Assembly (NCBI GenBank): GCA_046302715.1
Contig: JBKCHQ010000262.1
Span: 1 to 14,668, forward strand
DNA length: 14,668 bases
Source of the DNA: CAMCXT01 sp046302715
GTDB lineage: Bacteria > Bacteroidota > Bacteroidia > M30B66
Direction of reading: 5' to 3'
Positions 6,103 to 13,951 of the stretch are shown here, piece after piece. A program made the position numbers and the translations under genes. Each line of letters starts with the position of its first letter. The first letter of the stretch is position 1. A model generated the notes under the pieces. That model was not told the DNA's origin and did not search any database. It was given only the letters and a program-made list of their open reading frames with translations.

Positions 6103-6795
6103 ATGAACGCTGTTATTCAATCATTAGGTGTCGCTTTGGTTTGTATCATTATTAACCATAATGCAGCGGCGCAAGGCAGTTTTTCGATTGGCTTATTAAA
6201 GTATCGAGGTGGGGGCGATTGGTATGCCAATCCCACATCGCTGCCTAATTTAATTGCCTTCACCAATAAAAATCTTAATGCTTCGATTTCGGCCGAACCA
6301 ATTACTGTGGATGCCGAAGACCCTGCCTTGTTTACATTACCATTTGTGCATATGACCGGACACGGTAATGTTATTTTCTCGCAAGAAGAAATCGAAAACC
6401 TTCGAACATATTGCATGGGCGGTGGTTTTTTACACATTGATGATAATTATGGGATGGATCCCTTTATCAGGCCTCAATTAAAACGAATATTCCCTGACTT
6501 GGAATTGATGGAGCTGCCTGCATCTCATCCCCTATTCCACCAACGTTTCGATTTCCCGGGTGGATTGCCCAAAATTCATGAGCACGATGGAAAAGCGCCG
6601 CAGGCATTTGGATATATTTACGAAGGCCGATTGATGCTGTTATACACCTATGAATGTGATTTAGGAGACGGATGGGAGGACTTGAGCGTTCATAAAGATT
6701 CGGATGCAACACGCCAAAAAGCGTTAAAAATGGGCTCCAATATTTTACAATATGTATTATTGGGCAACGACCCAATTAAGCGCACGAATCCTTAG
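6103..6795 (+). CDS. DUF4159 domain-containing exported protein
   Basis: 230 aa with a signal peptide (residues 1-23, ending NHNAAAQ), so periplasmic. The remainder is one DUF4159 domain: it opens with IGLLKYRGGGDWYANP, and has the family hallmarks FVHMTGHGNVIFS, LRTYCMGGGFLHIDDNYG, LPASHPLFH and later YTYECDLGDGWED. DUF4159 is thought to have a glutamine-amidotransferase-like fold; its biochemical role is not known. In Bacteroidota such genes stand alone or near housekeeping genes, as here: it is the last gene of the tyrS operon, 4 bp after the 76-aa protein. No terminator was found after it. Confidence 0.88.
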   Translation: MNAVIQSLGVALVCIIINHNAAAQGSFSIGLLKYRGGGDWYANPTSLPNLIAFTNKNLNASISAEPITVDAEDPALFTLPFVHMTGHGNVIFSQEEIENLRTYCMGGGFLHIDDNYGMDPFIRPQLKRIFPDLELMELPASHPLFHQRFDFPGGLPKIHEHDGKAPQAFGYIYEGRLMLLYTYECDLGDGWEDLSVHKDSDATRQKALKMGSNILQYVLLGNDPIKRTNP

Positions 6796-6891
6796 GTGCA
6801 TGAGTAAATACTAACAATAAATATGTTAATTTTTGGCGGTTATAAACCATAGCCTGTTTACAACTACCAAATACGCACGGTGTAATTCGTT

Positions 6892-6932
6892 GATTTTTGG
6901 ATGAATTTCGATAGAATCAAATTTCAAAAATC
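6892..6932 (+). promoter_or_regulatory. Hairpin abutting the start codon of the beta-barrel gene
   Basis: GATTTTTG (6892-6899) and CAAAAATC (6925-6932) are perfect inverted copies. After a 3-nt bulge (6900-6902) the arms continue with GAATTT (6903-6908) against AAATTT (6919-6924), leaving a 10-nt loop. The stem ends 1 nt before ATG 6934 and would occlude the ribosome landing site. Being AT-rich, it would be only weakly stable. It may modulate translation or be chance. Confidence 0.4.
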
Positions 6933-6933
6933 T

Positions 6934-7839
6934 ATGAAAAAATCTCTGATTTTTGCTTGTTGTTTGGGTCTAGGTACCCTTGCGCAAGCGCAATTACAAT
7001 CTAAAAAAGGTGAAGCGTATTTGCCCGAAAAAGGCGATTGGTCGCTGGGTGTTGATGCCACTCCATTTTTAGATTACATGGGGAATTTCTTAAGTAGCGG
7101 AGGCAACTCTGCTCCAACACAGAATTTCCTGGGAGCCAATCAAACCATTATTGGCAAATACTTTACAGAAAGCAACAAAGCTTATCGAGGAATCCTTCGA
7201 ATTGGGATCAATTCGGATTCCGAGATCAATCAAATTAGTAAACATGGGAGTACTGCCCCAAATTATCCCAATCTACCCGAATTGGTTGATGATAAGTACA
7301 CAGAAAAAAGTTCTTTCATCGGTTTAGGTGGTGGATTGGAGTTTCGTCGAGGCAAAACCCGCCTACAAGGCTATTATGGTGGGGATGCCTTGATTAGCTT
7401 TAGCAGTTCATCACGCAGTTTTGAATACGGTAATGCCTTGAATGATTCAACATCTGTGGGTGCACTAACCTCCGATTTTGGAAATGAAAGCACTCTGAAT
7501 CTTATTAGCGACACCTATGGAAATACTGCCCGCATAACCAGTCAAAAAGACGGCAGCATGTTTGCGTTAACGCTACGTGGTTTTGCGGGAGTTGAATATT
7601 TTGTTCTTCCCAAACTTTCTATTGCGGGCGAATTCGGCTGGGGTGTTACGTTTGCATCAATGGGTGGAAGCTCAACAGAACTCGAATCGGTTGACTTTGG
7701 CGGCAACAATCCTGAGGGCACCGTTACCATTGGAACACAAACCATCGAAAACCCTAATACAAGTGGATTCCGTTTAGACACCGACCGCAACTTAACCGGA
7801 TCTGCATCGGGTGCGCTTCGGTTAAATTTCCATTTTTAA
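6934..7839 (+). CDS. Predicted outer-membrane beta-barrel protein
   Basis: 301 aa from ATG 6934. The in-frame ATG at 6901 would place 11 polar residues before the signal peptide, so the later start is preferred. Residues 1-20 (MKKSLIFACCLGLGTLAQAQ) are a Sec signal. The mature protein is rich in Gly, Ser, Asn and Thr with alternating amphipathic strands (GDWSLGVDATPFLDYMGNF, YRGILRIGIN, FIGLGGGLEFRRG, TRLQGYYGGDALISF, FALTLRGFAGVEYFVLPKLSIAGEFGWGV) and ends with strand SGALRLNFHF, whose final Phe is the beta-barrel assembly signal. About ten strands seem likely, suggesting a small OmpW/OmpA-like barrel, but no specific family is recognised. It stands alone between the tyrS operon and a strong terminator. 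Confidence 0.78.
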   Translation: MKKSLIFACCLGLGTLAQAQLQSKKGEAYLPEKGDWSLGVDATPFLDYMGNFLSSGGNSAPTQNFLGANQTIIGKYFTESNKAYRGILRIGINSDSEINQISKHGSTAPNYPNLPELVDDKYTEKSSFIGLGGGLEFRRGKTRLQGYYGGDALISFSSSSRSFEYGNALNDSTSVGALTSDFGNESTLNLISDTYGNTARITSQKDGSMFALTLRGFAGVEYFVLPKLSIAGEFGWGVTFASMGGSSTELESVDFGGNNPEGTVTIGTQTIENPNTSGFRLDTDRNLTGSASGALRLNFHF

Positions 7840-7855
7840 TCTTAAGCAAGTAATG

Positions 7856-7891
7856 AAAGAACTCTGTGTCGAAAGGCGCAGAGTTCTTTTT
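7856..7891. terminator. Strong intrinsic terminator, probably bidirectional
   Basis: The arms 7856-7868 and 7877-7889 form a 13-bp stem (one G-U pair) around an 8-nt loop, with a run of five T (7887-7891) on the right and three A on the left that serve as Ts for the opposite strand. It lies 16 bp after the stop of the beta-barrel gene and 2 bp from the stop of the convergent DUF502 gene, so it should end both transcripts, more strongly rightward. Confidence 0.9.
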
Positions 7892-7893
7892 GT

Positions 7894-8463
7894 TTAGATG
7901 CGGGTTACACCGCCCGAAACAATAAACTTCATAACTTCCTCTGGAGCTGACTCAACAGGCACTAGCATTTCATTTTTAACCAATACCAATTCACCCGAAA
8001 AATTATAACTGTGCGGCATATACACTGCTGAATACCCTTCTTTTAATCCAATATTTGACATATCATTTTGGGTAATAAATCCAATTTTATAAATGTTTTC
8101 GCTTAAGGTATGTTTAATCAAAACAGGCTTTGAAAAACGTTTTTCCTTACCAATAAATGCCGACATCAAATCGCGGATAGATGTATATATAAATTTAACT
8201 AACGGAATACGTTCCAATAAACGATCAAAAAACTGCAATACCGGAATTTGAATAAAATAGGTGGCAATCCAGCCTAAAAAAGCCGTTGCCACAACAACAA
8301 GTAGAATGCTCAATAATGAATAATCAGAAGGAAATAAATCGCTGATGTAATTAATTGATTTAATTACAATGAATACTGTTAAACCCAAAGGGGCAATAAG
8401 CAATAAGCCTTTCAAAAAATATCCTGAAAATCTTCGTGCTATTCTTTTAAATAATTCCATCAT
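7894..8463 (-). CDS. DUF502 family integral membrane protein
   Basis: 189 aa (188 if the second Met is the start). Two transmembrane helices, about 18-38 (GLLLIAPLGLTVFIVIKSI) and 50-72 (LSILLVVVATAFLGWIATYF), are followed by the DUF502 signature RIPLVKFIYTSIRDLM (about 85-100) and a cytoplasmic or periplasmic beta domain with IGFITQND and VYMPHSYNFSGELVLV. That order matches DUF502 (PF04367) proteins, which are widespread in bacteria and plants; their biochemical role is not settled. Length is normal. It is 9 bp downstream of the WG-repeat gene, so the two form an operon read leftward and ended by the terminator at 7856-7891. Confidence 0.88.
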   Translation of the reverse strand: MMELFKRIARRFSGYFLKGLLLIAPLGLTVFIVIKSINYISDLFPSDYSLLSILLVVVATAFLGWIATYFIQIPVLQFFDRLLERIPLVKFIYTSIRDLMSAFIGKEKRFSKPVLIKHTLSENIYKIGFITQNDMSNIGLKEGYSAVYMPHSYNFSGELVLVKNEMLVPVESAPEEVMKFIVSGGVTRI

Positions 8464-8472
8464 TGATAAACG

Positions 8473-10578
8473 TTAGTGTTCACTCCACACAATTTTTTTA
8501 CTATTTAAATTATACCAGCCCATTTTACCGTCTTTTAATAGTTCAAAGGCCGACAACTCTTTAACCCAGCGAATTTCGTCAAAATCAAAAGGGATTAAAA
8601 CATTGCCCGAGCTTTCGTACACTCCGAATTTACTGTTTTTATCTTCTGAAATTAATAACGCAACATGCTGCTCAATGGATAATTGCGTAGGTTTAATAAC
8701 TTCAGCACCTTTTGAATTAACAAAGCCCCAATTGCCCGACTTTTTGACACGGGCAATTCCATTTTCGAAAGGTAAAACGGCATCATATTGCGCGTCACAA
8801 ATACGCTTTCCGTTCTTATCGATTAGCCCCCATTTCCCTTTCTCCTTAAATGCAGCAATATCCTCTGAAAATTGTGATACATCATCAAACTGAGCAGAAA
8901 TGGTCCATGTGCCCTTTTTATTAATAAATCCATACTTGCCCTTTTTACTTAATCGTGCAAGGCCGCAAGAAAAATTATTGTTATTCAGATCAGATGAGGG
9001 ACAGCTTTCCGATAACGAAATTTCTTTTTTTCCAGCCAAATTGTAATATCCGCAATCACCATCATTAGAAACAAGAATTAACTGCTCAGCGGGGACACTA
9101 ATCCGATTATGCTCGGGTGCAATGAGTATCGTTCCACTTCTATTAATTAGACCATATTTCCCATCTTGTTTTATGCGGGCAACTCCAGCATTAAAATTGT
9201 TTACTTCCTCATATTGTAGTGCAATACTTTCCTTACCTGTGGAATCAACAAAACCTGTTAAACCATCTCGTGCTACAGCAGCTAAACCCTCATTAAATGG
9301 CTCTATTTCATCATATACGATTGCAGTTAACGATTTACCGCTTCCATCTATGAGTCCATAACGTTCATTTTGTTCTACCCGAAACATGCCATTAAATGGC
9401 CCCGAAACAGAACTAAATTCAGGTTTAATTATCCATTCACCTCTTGAATTTATTACACCTACTGTGGAATCGGTTTCAACAATAGCCCTGCCTCCTGAAA
9501 ATGCTTCGGCAAACTTAAACTGAGGCGGAATTACCGCTAAACCAGCTTTATTGATATACCCTTTTAAGCCATTAATAGTGACCACTGCAAGATTTTCATA
9601 AAACAAATCCACTTCTTCATATTGAAATGGAATACGAATCTCGCCTAAGCTATCGACAAAACCCCATAATTGATTTTTAACCGCCGGGAAAAGTTTAATC
9701 TTAGCAAGCTCGACGTCTTCCGAAATTTGATCCTTAAAAGGGTATTCAGGATATTTTTTCTTAAATGATTCGAAGCTCTCGCTGCGCTGATCGGCCGTGT
9801 AAAGGCGATATAACATATCCCAAGCTTTAGCATTATTGCGATTATGAGGATATTTTAAAGCAAAGGCATACAATGATTCTTGCGTGTTATCAAAGGTCAA
9901 TATTCGAAAAACACCGTCCTCGGCTTCTCCACGATAAATAGAATTTGGAAAAACATTAATATAATCTACCAATGCTGTAAGTGCACCGCCACTTAGCACC
10001 TCAAAATAGCGTGTTTTCTCAAGATTAGCTTGAGCTTGAGCGCGCAAAGCAGAACGTGGAAAACGTGAAACGAACTGCCCCCAGACCCTTGAATTATTCT
10101 CGCTTACAGCGTAATTAAAAAAATAGGAATCGCGCAAAAAACAAGCACTGTCAGTATAGGCTCCATAAGGAAAATTCGTTACAAACCGATCTAATGCTTC
10201 CCAAGTGTTCTTCTGTACGGCCTCTTCAAATGCCTTGCGGTAAATAAATTCTTTCTGTACGTTTAAGAATGTCTCATCCAATTTGTTTTTTTTCAATCTA
10301 CGCCGCTGCAGTAAATTGGCATGCGGGAGATGCATCAGCGACCTGTTAATGTGAATATATGCCGAATCAAAAGAATGAAAACGGCTGTAGCCATCGGTAA
10401 AATATAACGACATACCATAATGGCTAAGAACAGGATTGCTCCAAATAATTCGCTTAAAAATACGCTTTGCCTTAGAATAATTTGATTTTTCCAAAGCCTT
10501 AAATCCTCTGCCTGTTTGCGCGGCCGACGAACCAATAAAGCCTATAATAAAAAACATTAAAAGTAGGAGCCGATACAT
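8473..10578 (-). CDS. Exported TPR-like / WG-repeat protein
   Basis: 701 aa with a Sec signal peptide (1-20, ending SSAA). Residues about 25-85 look like a TPR pair (KAKRIFKRIIWSNP). Residues 120-295 hold four or so helical units with an 'F..FP.S/YP' signature (FPYGA, FPRSA, FPNSI, YPHNR, YPEYP), like the units in the lipoprotein at 1-882. From about 303 to the end there are about twelve WG/[WY]G[FLY][IV][ND]xxG repeats (WGFVDSLG, KGYINKAG, VGVINSRG, YGLIDGSG, TGFVDSTG, YGLINRSG, CGYYNLAG, YGFINKKG, WGLIDKNG, WGFVNSKG, FGVYESSG, MGWYNLNS). WG repeats probably form a beta-structure for binding; no enzyme activity is expected. It is likely periplasmic or surface-associated. Start ATG 10578 lies just 7 nt from a promoter element. 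The DUF502 gene follows after 9 bp. Confidence 0.9.
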   Translation of the reverse strand: MYRLLLLMFFIIGFIGSSAAQTGRGFKALEKSNYSKAKRIFKRIIWSNPVLSHYGMSLYFTDGYSRFHSFDSAYIHINRSLMHLPHANLLQRRRLKKNKLDETFLNVQKEFIYRKAFEEAVQKNTWEALDRFVTNFPYGAYTDSACFLRDSYFFNYAVSENNSRVWGQFVSRFPRSALRAQAQANLEKTRYFEVLSGGALTALVDYINVFPNSIYRGEAEDGVFRILTFDNTQESLYAFALKYPHNRNNAKAWDMLYRLYTADQRSESFESFKKKYPEYPFKDQISEDVELAKIKLFPAVKNQLWGFVDSLGEIRIPFQYEEVDLFYENLAVVTINGLKGYINKAGLAVIPPQFKFAEAFSGGRAIVETDSTVGVINSRGEWIIKPEFSSVSGPFNGMFRVEQNERYGLIDGSGKSLTAIVYDEIEPFNEGLAAVARDGLTGFVDSTGKESIALQYEEVNNFNAGVARIKQDGKYGLINRSGTILIAPEHNRISVPAEQLILVSNDGDCGYYNLAGKKEISLSESCPSSDLNNNNFSCGLARLSKKGKYGFINKKGTWTISAQFDDVSQFSEDIAAFKEKGKWGLIDKNGKRICDAQYDAVLPFENGIARVKKSGNWGFVNSKGAEVIKPTQLSIEQHVALLISEDKNSKFGVYESSGNVLIPFDFDEIRWVKELSAFELLKDGKMGWYNLNSKKIVWSEH

Positions 10579-10585
10579 TAGACAA

Positions 10586-10593
10586 CAAAGGTA
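10586..10593 (-). promoter_or_regulatory. -7 element (TACCTTTG) for the WG-repeat operon
   Basis: Reading leftward, TACCTTTG matches TAnnTTTG and ends 7 nt before the ATG at 10578, implying a leaderless or nearly leaderless mRNA. No clear -33 TTG is visible at 10613-10616. Confidence 0.45.
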
Positions 10594-10614
10594 AGCATTG
10601 TGATTTTAGGGAGG

Positions 10615-10622
10615 TATCTTTG
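10615..10622 (+). promoter_or_regulatory. -7 element (TATCTTTG) for the sugar cluster
   Basis: An exact TAnnTTTG match in the common TATCTTTG form. A TTG at 10598-10600 is only 14 bp upstream, shorter than usual, so the -33 half is weak. Transcription would begin near 10629, with a leader of about 60 nt before ATG 10691. It is divergent from the WG-repeat promoter 22 bp away. Confidence 0.45.
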
Positions 10623-10690
10623 TTAATATTTAGAGCATCAATCTCTCCAATTCGACTTTAAGTCTCATTAATATTGCTGTATTGCTGAGC

Positions 10691-11203
10691 ATGAAAACTG
10701 CCTTTCTTTTCCCATCGTATTGGATGAATAAAATTCGGCATTGGCGATTGAGGATGCGTTATGCCGTTCATCCCCAAAGCACCATAGGAGCCGTTAAAAT
10801 AAGCGGAAAAAAATTTAGCTTGGGTAAAGGCAGCTATATGAATTCGGGCTATATATCGGCAGGCAATGCAGGCGTAAATATTGGCGCCTGGTGCGCCATC
10901 GGGTACAACGTATCTATAATTGCAGTAACACACGACATTCATTTCCCCACAGGACTCGAAACATTGCGTCCATTCAACGAAAAACCCGTTCATATCGGCG
11001 ATGGTGTGTGGATTGGCAATAATGTGGTAATTCTACCCGGTTGTACCATAGGCAACTTTGCTGTAATTGGTGCTAATAGTGTGGTTAACCGAGATATACC
11101 CGATTTTGCCATTTGTGTGGGAATGCCTGCACGTGTTGTAAAAATAAAAGAGGAAGAATTGTGTCGGCAACATGTTACTTTTGTCGAGCAAAATAAAGAG
11201 TAG
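10691..11203 (+). CDS. Hexapeptide-repeat O-acetyltransferase (LbH family)
   Basis: 170 aa, probably a trimeric cytoplasmic acyl-CoA-dependent acetyltransferase acting on a sugar. The left-handed beta-helix pattern runs from about 30 to 135 (IGAVKISG, VNIGAWCAIGYNV, VHIGDGVWIGNNVVILPG, CTIGNFAVIGANSVVNRDI). The catalytic-type His is in VTHD (His81), and the family tail GMPARVVK lies at 144-151, as in NodL/Maa/WbbJ-type enzymes. I chose ATG 10691; an in-frame TTG at 10682 would add three residues. It is the first gene of the cluster and its stop is 4 bp before the SDR gene, so they are co-transcribed. The substrate cannot be read from sequence; context suggests a surface glycan or its sugar precursor. 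Confidence 0.85.
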   Translation: MKTAFLFPSYWMNKIRHWRLRMRYAVHPQSTIGAVKISGKKFSLGKGSYMNSGYISAGNAGVNIGAWCAIGYNVSIIAVTHDIHFPTGLETLRPFNEKPVHIGDGVWIGNNVVILPGCTIGNFAVIGANSVVNRDIPDFAICVGMPARVVKIKEEELCRQHVTFVEQNKE

Positions 11204-11207
11204 ATCC

Positions 11208-12174
11208 ATGAGAATTTTAATTACCGGCGGGGCCGGATACATCGGCTCGGTGTTAACCAATCTGGCCTTACAACGTGGGCATACGGTTACTGCCGTAGAC
11301 GCACTTTGGTTTAACGAGCAAATTCCGCTCATTCACCTTAACAATCCCAACTATACCTTTCACAAGGGCGACATAGGCTCAACGACACTCATGGAGCCGC
11401 TCTGCGAAAATGCCGATTTCATAATCCATACAGCAGCAGTAGTAGGCGATCCGGCCAGTAAGCTTTTTCCGGAGTTAACCACCGAGGTAAACGAAAAAGC
11501 GTCGATACGCCTCATAAAAACCGCTCAAAAAGCAGGTGTTAAAGGTTTTATATTTTTCTCCACCTGCTCTAATTACGGCGTAGCTAACGATCTCGCTACA
11601 GAAGACACTCCTTTGCAGCCACTTTCGCTTTATGCCGAGTCTAAAGTAAACGTGGAACGTTACCTCATGGAAAAACCGCAGGGCTTAGACGGTAATTGGC
11701 CGACTTTCTACCATTTACGGGGCATCGCCACGTATGCGTTTCGATTTAACGGTGAACGATTTTACCTTAAACGCCTACACAAAAAAATACCTCGATATTT
11801 TTCTACCCGAATCGTATAGGCCCTACATACACGTGTACGATATTTCGAATGTGATGCTTCATCTTATCGATTCCTTCGAAACGGTTAAAAATAATGTATT
11901 CAACATAGGGTTTCCGGGCGAAAACTATCAGAAAATTCAAATTGCCGAAACGGTGAAGAAATTTATCCCCGACCTTAAAATAGATATTCTAAAAGAGGGC
12001 GGCGATAAAAGAGATTACCAGGTTGATTTTTCGAAATTGCATCGCTTCATTGATGTGAAACAAGTTTTTAATGTTGAAAAAAGCGTTTCCGAAATTTACA
12101 CCATGCTCAATAACGGATACATTCGTAATCCTGACGCACCTGTTTATTACAACACCAGCCCCAACCTCACGTGA
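11208..12174 (+). pseudogene. NAD-dependent epimerase/dehydratase, split by a frameshift
   Basis: An extended SDR in two frames. The first part, from ATG 11208, has the NAD-binding motif TGGAGYIGS (residues 6-14), HTAAVVGDP, FFSTCSNYG with the catalytic Ser/Thr, and YAESK (Tyr and Lys of YxxxK). After GLD (to 11690) this frame loses similarity and stops at 11819. The second frame picks up as RLSTIYGASPRMRFDLTVND from 11701 and continues to TGA 12174 with FLPESYRPYIHVYDIS and NVFNIGFPGENYQ. The expected junction has about four residues where only 10 nt exist, so a loss of two bases (or gain of one) near 11690-11700 explains it. Repaired length would be about 322 aa, normal for nucleotide-sugar epimerases/dehydratases. 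No slippery site is present. Both halves keep good codon structure, so the break is recent or a sequencing error. Exact substrate unknown. Confidence 0.85.
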
Positions 12175-13319
12175 ACCATCAGGAAACCATAAATTTTATT
12201 CGATCGCTTTATAAAAGCGAGGATTTTATTCCGCTACATGCCCCCGTTTTTATGGGCAACGAAAAGGCCTACCTCAGCGAGTGCATCGATTCTACTTTCG
12301 TTTCTTATGTAGGTCGATTTGTGGGGCAGTTCGAAGAAATTACCGCTAAATATACCGGTTCGCCTTATGCGGTGGCTTGTGTTAACGGCACAGCAGCCTT
12401 GCATATCGCTCTTATCCTTGCAGGGATTAAAGAGGGCGACGAAGTGATTTGTCCTGCGCTAACCTTTGTAGCCACCGCCAACGCTATTTCTTACTGTAGA
12501 GCCTACCCCCTACTCGCCGATAGCGAAAAATTCTCGCTGGGCTTGCATCCCGAAAAATTGGAAGAATGGTTGCAACATAACACTAAAACCGGCAGCGACG
12601 GATTTACCTATAACATCCATAACAATCGCAGAATAAGTATTTGCGTGCCTATGCACACCTTTGGCCATGCCGTTAGAATGGACGAATTGATGCAGGTATG
12701 CAGCAAATACAACATTACAGTAGTTGAAGATGCTGCCGAATCTCTCGGAACATTTTACAAAGGAAAACACACCGGAACCTTCGGCAAATTGGGCATCTTG
12801 AGTTATAACGGAAATAAAACCATTACCACAGGCGGCGGAGGTATGATTTTAACTTCCGACGAAAAGCTGGCCCAACGTGCCAAACACATCACCACCACTG
12901 CCAAAGTGCCCCATAAATGGGAATTTATGCACGACGAAACTGGTTATAATTACCGAATGACTAACGTGAGTGCCGCCATTGGACTCGCACAAATGGAAAA
13001 ACTGGATTTTTACCTGCAGAATAAACGTGATACGGCAAAACAATATGCGGAGTATTTTACCCAAAGGGAGGCTAATTTCTTCAGCGAACGCGATTTCTGT
13101 AAAAGCAATTACTGGCTTAATGTGCTGCTGCTAAATGACCGCAACGAGCGCGACGCATTTCTGAAAAGCACCAACGATGCCGGCGTTATGACACGCCCCA
13201 TCTGGAGTCTGATGAATAAACTCCCCATGTTTGAATCCTGCACCCGAATGAATCTTGACGAAGCGGAATGGCTCGAGGAGCGTGTCGTAAATATCCCAAG
13301 CAGCGTAAGAACGGCATGA
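12171..13319 (+). CDS. LegC-type nucleotide-sugar PLP aminotransferase
   Basis: 382 aa, DegT/DnrJ/EryC1/StrS fold type I aminotransferase. It would place an amino group on C4 of a 4-keto-6-deoxy nucleotide sugar using glutamate and PLP. The PLP lysine is Lys216 in SYNGNKTITTGGGG (211-224). Other family marks are FIPLHAPVFMGNEKAYL (19-35), VNGTAALHIAL (71-81), ALTFVATANAISYC (96-109), MHTFGH (161-166), VEDAAESLG (185-193) and the C-terminal RVVNIPSSV. The long N-terminus and the FIPLHAPVF and TTTAKVPHKWEF stretches are those I associate with the LegC group, used for legionaminic acid or bacillosamine-like precursors. It starts at GTG 12171, overlapping the SDR stop by 4 bp, and overlaps the next gene by 4 bp (ATGA). 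Family is secure; the exact product is inferred. Confidence 0.9.
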   Translation: MNHQETINFIRSLYKSEDFIPLHAPVFMGNEKAYLSECIDSTFVSYVGRFVGQFEEITAKYTGSPYAVACVNGTAALHIALILAGIKEGDEVICPALTFVATANAISYCRAYPLLADSEKFSLGLHPEKLEEWLQHNTKTGSDGFTYNIHNNRRISICVPMHTFGHAVRMDELMQVCSKYNITVVEDAAESLGTFYKGKHTGTFGKLGILSYNGNKTITTGGGGMILTSDEKLAQRAKHITTTAKVPHKWEFMHDETGYNYRMTNVSAAIGLAQMEKLDFYLQNKRDTAKQYAEYFTQREANFFSERDFCKSNYWLNVLLLNDRNERDAFLKSTNDAGVMTRPIWSLMNKLPMFESCTRMNLDEAEWLEERVVNIPSSVRTA

Positions 13320-13894
13320 AATCATTAATTCTCATCGGTGGTGGAGGACATTGCAAATCGTGCATAGATGTTATTGAATCAGAAGGCACTTACACCATTG
13401 CGGGAATATTGGATTCGATTAAACCGATTGGCGAACGGGTATTGGGATATCCCATTTTGGGAAAGGATACGATGCTCGAAGAATTGGCCGCAAAAGGCCA
13501 CGCATTTTTCATCACTATTGGTCAGATAAAAACACCGGCACCACGCATTGCTCTCTATAACCGAATAGAGGCTTGCGGAGCCGAAATGCCCGTAATTATT
13601 TCGCCGCTGGCCCATGTATCGAAACATGCAAAAGTGGGAAAAGGCAGCATCATCATGCATTATGCCTTAGTTAACGCAGCTGCCGAAATAGGCCATAATT
13701 GCATCATCAATAGCCGTGCTCTGGTTGAGCATGATGCATTAATTGGGAATCACTGCCACATTTCAACAGGAGCGCTTATCAACGGAGGCGCAAAAGTGGG
13801 CGATTTTAGTTTTATAGGTAGCGGTGCCGTTTTTCGCGAGGGCATTTCGCTACCCGAAAATTCATTTATTAAAGCCAACAGTCTTGTAAAATGA
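13316..13894 (+). CDS. NeuD/PglD-type sugar N-acetyltransferase (LegH-like)
   Basis: 192 aa from ATG 13316, which overlaps the aminotransferase stop (ATGA). The N-terminal Rossmann-like part (1-90) has the family motif GGGGHCKSCIDVI (8-20). A left-handed beta-helix follows (about 95-180) with repeats such as AKVGKGSIIMHYALVN, AEIGHNCIINSRALVEHD, ALIGNHCHISTGALING. His139 in VEHD corresponds to the catalytic His of PglD/NeuD enzymes. These transfer acetyl from acetyl-CoA to the 4-amino group made by the preceding aminotransferase, so the adjacent order LegC then LegH fits two consecutive steps. The acyl group and the sugar are inferred from context only. NeuD-like O-acetylation of sialic acid is an alternative. 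Confidence 0.87.
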   Translation: MKSLILIGGGGHCKSCIDVIESEGTYTIAGILDSIKPIGERVLGYPILGKDTMLEELAAKGHAFFITIGQIKTPAPRIALYNRIEACGAEMPVIISPLAHVSKHAKVGKGSIIMHYALVNAAAEIGHNCIINSRALVEHDALIGNHCHISTGALINGGAKVGDFSFIGSGAVFREGISLPENSFIKANSLVK

Positions 13895-13951
13895 GCCTAT
13901 CTTCGACATTGAGAATCATTTTTCGAACGACCTAAGCCAGACATACCACAC

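Noticed and set aside
11688..11702. Programmed ribosomal frameshifting in the SDR gene
   Set aside because: No slippery sequence at the junction, and residues needed between the two halves are missing from the DNA, which points to a deletion.
11208..12174. LegB dehydratase of the legionaminate pathway
   Set aside because: The motifs (CSNYG, SPRMRFDLTVND) are those of another extended-SDR group; LegB-specific stretches I know are absent.
13898..13905. TATCTTCG as an internal promoter before the nucleotidyltransferase gene
   Set aside because: One mismatch to TAnnTTTG and no TTG at the right distance upstream (the nearest, 13884-13886, is 11 bp away). The gene is better explained as part of the cluster transcript.
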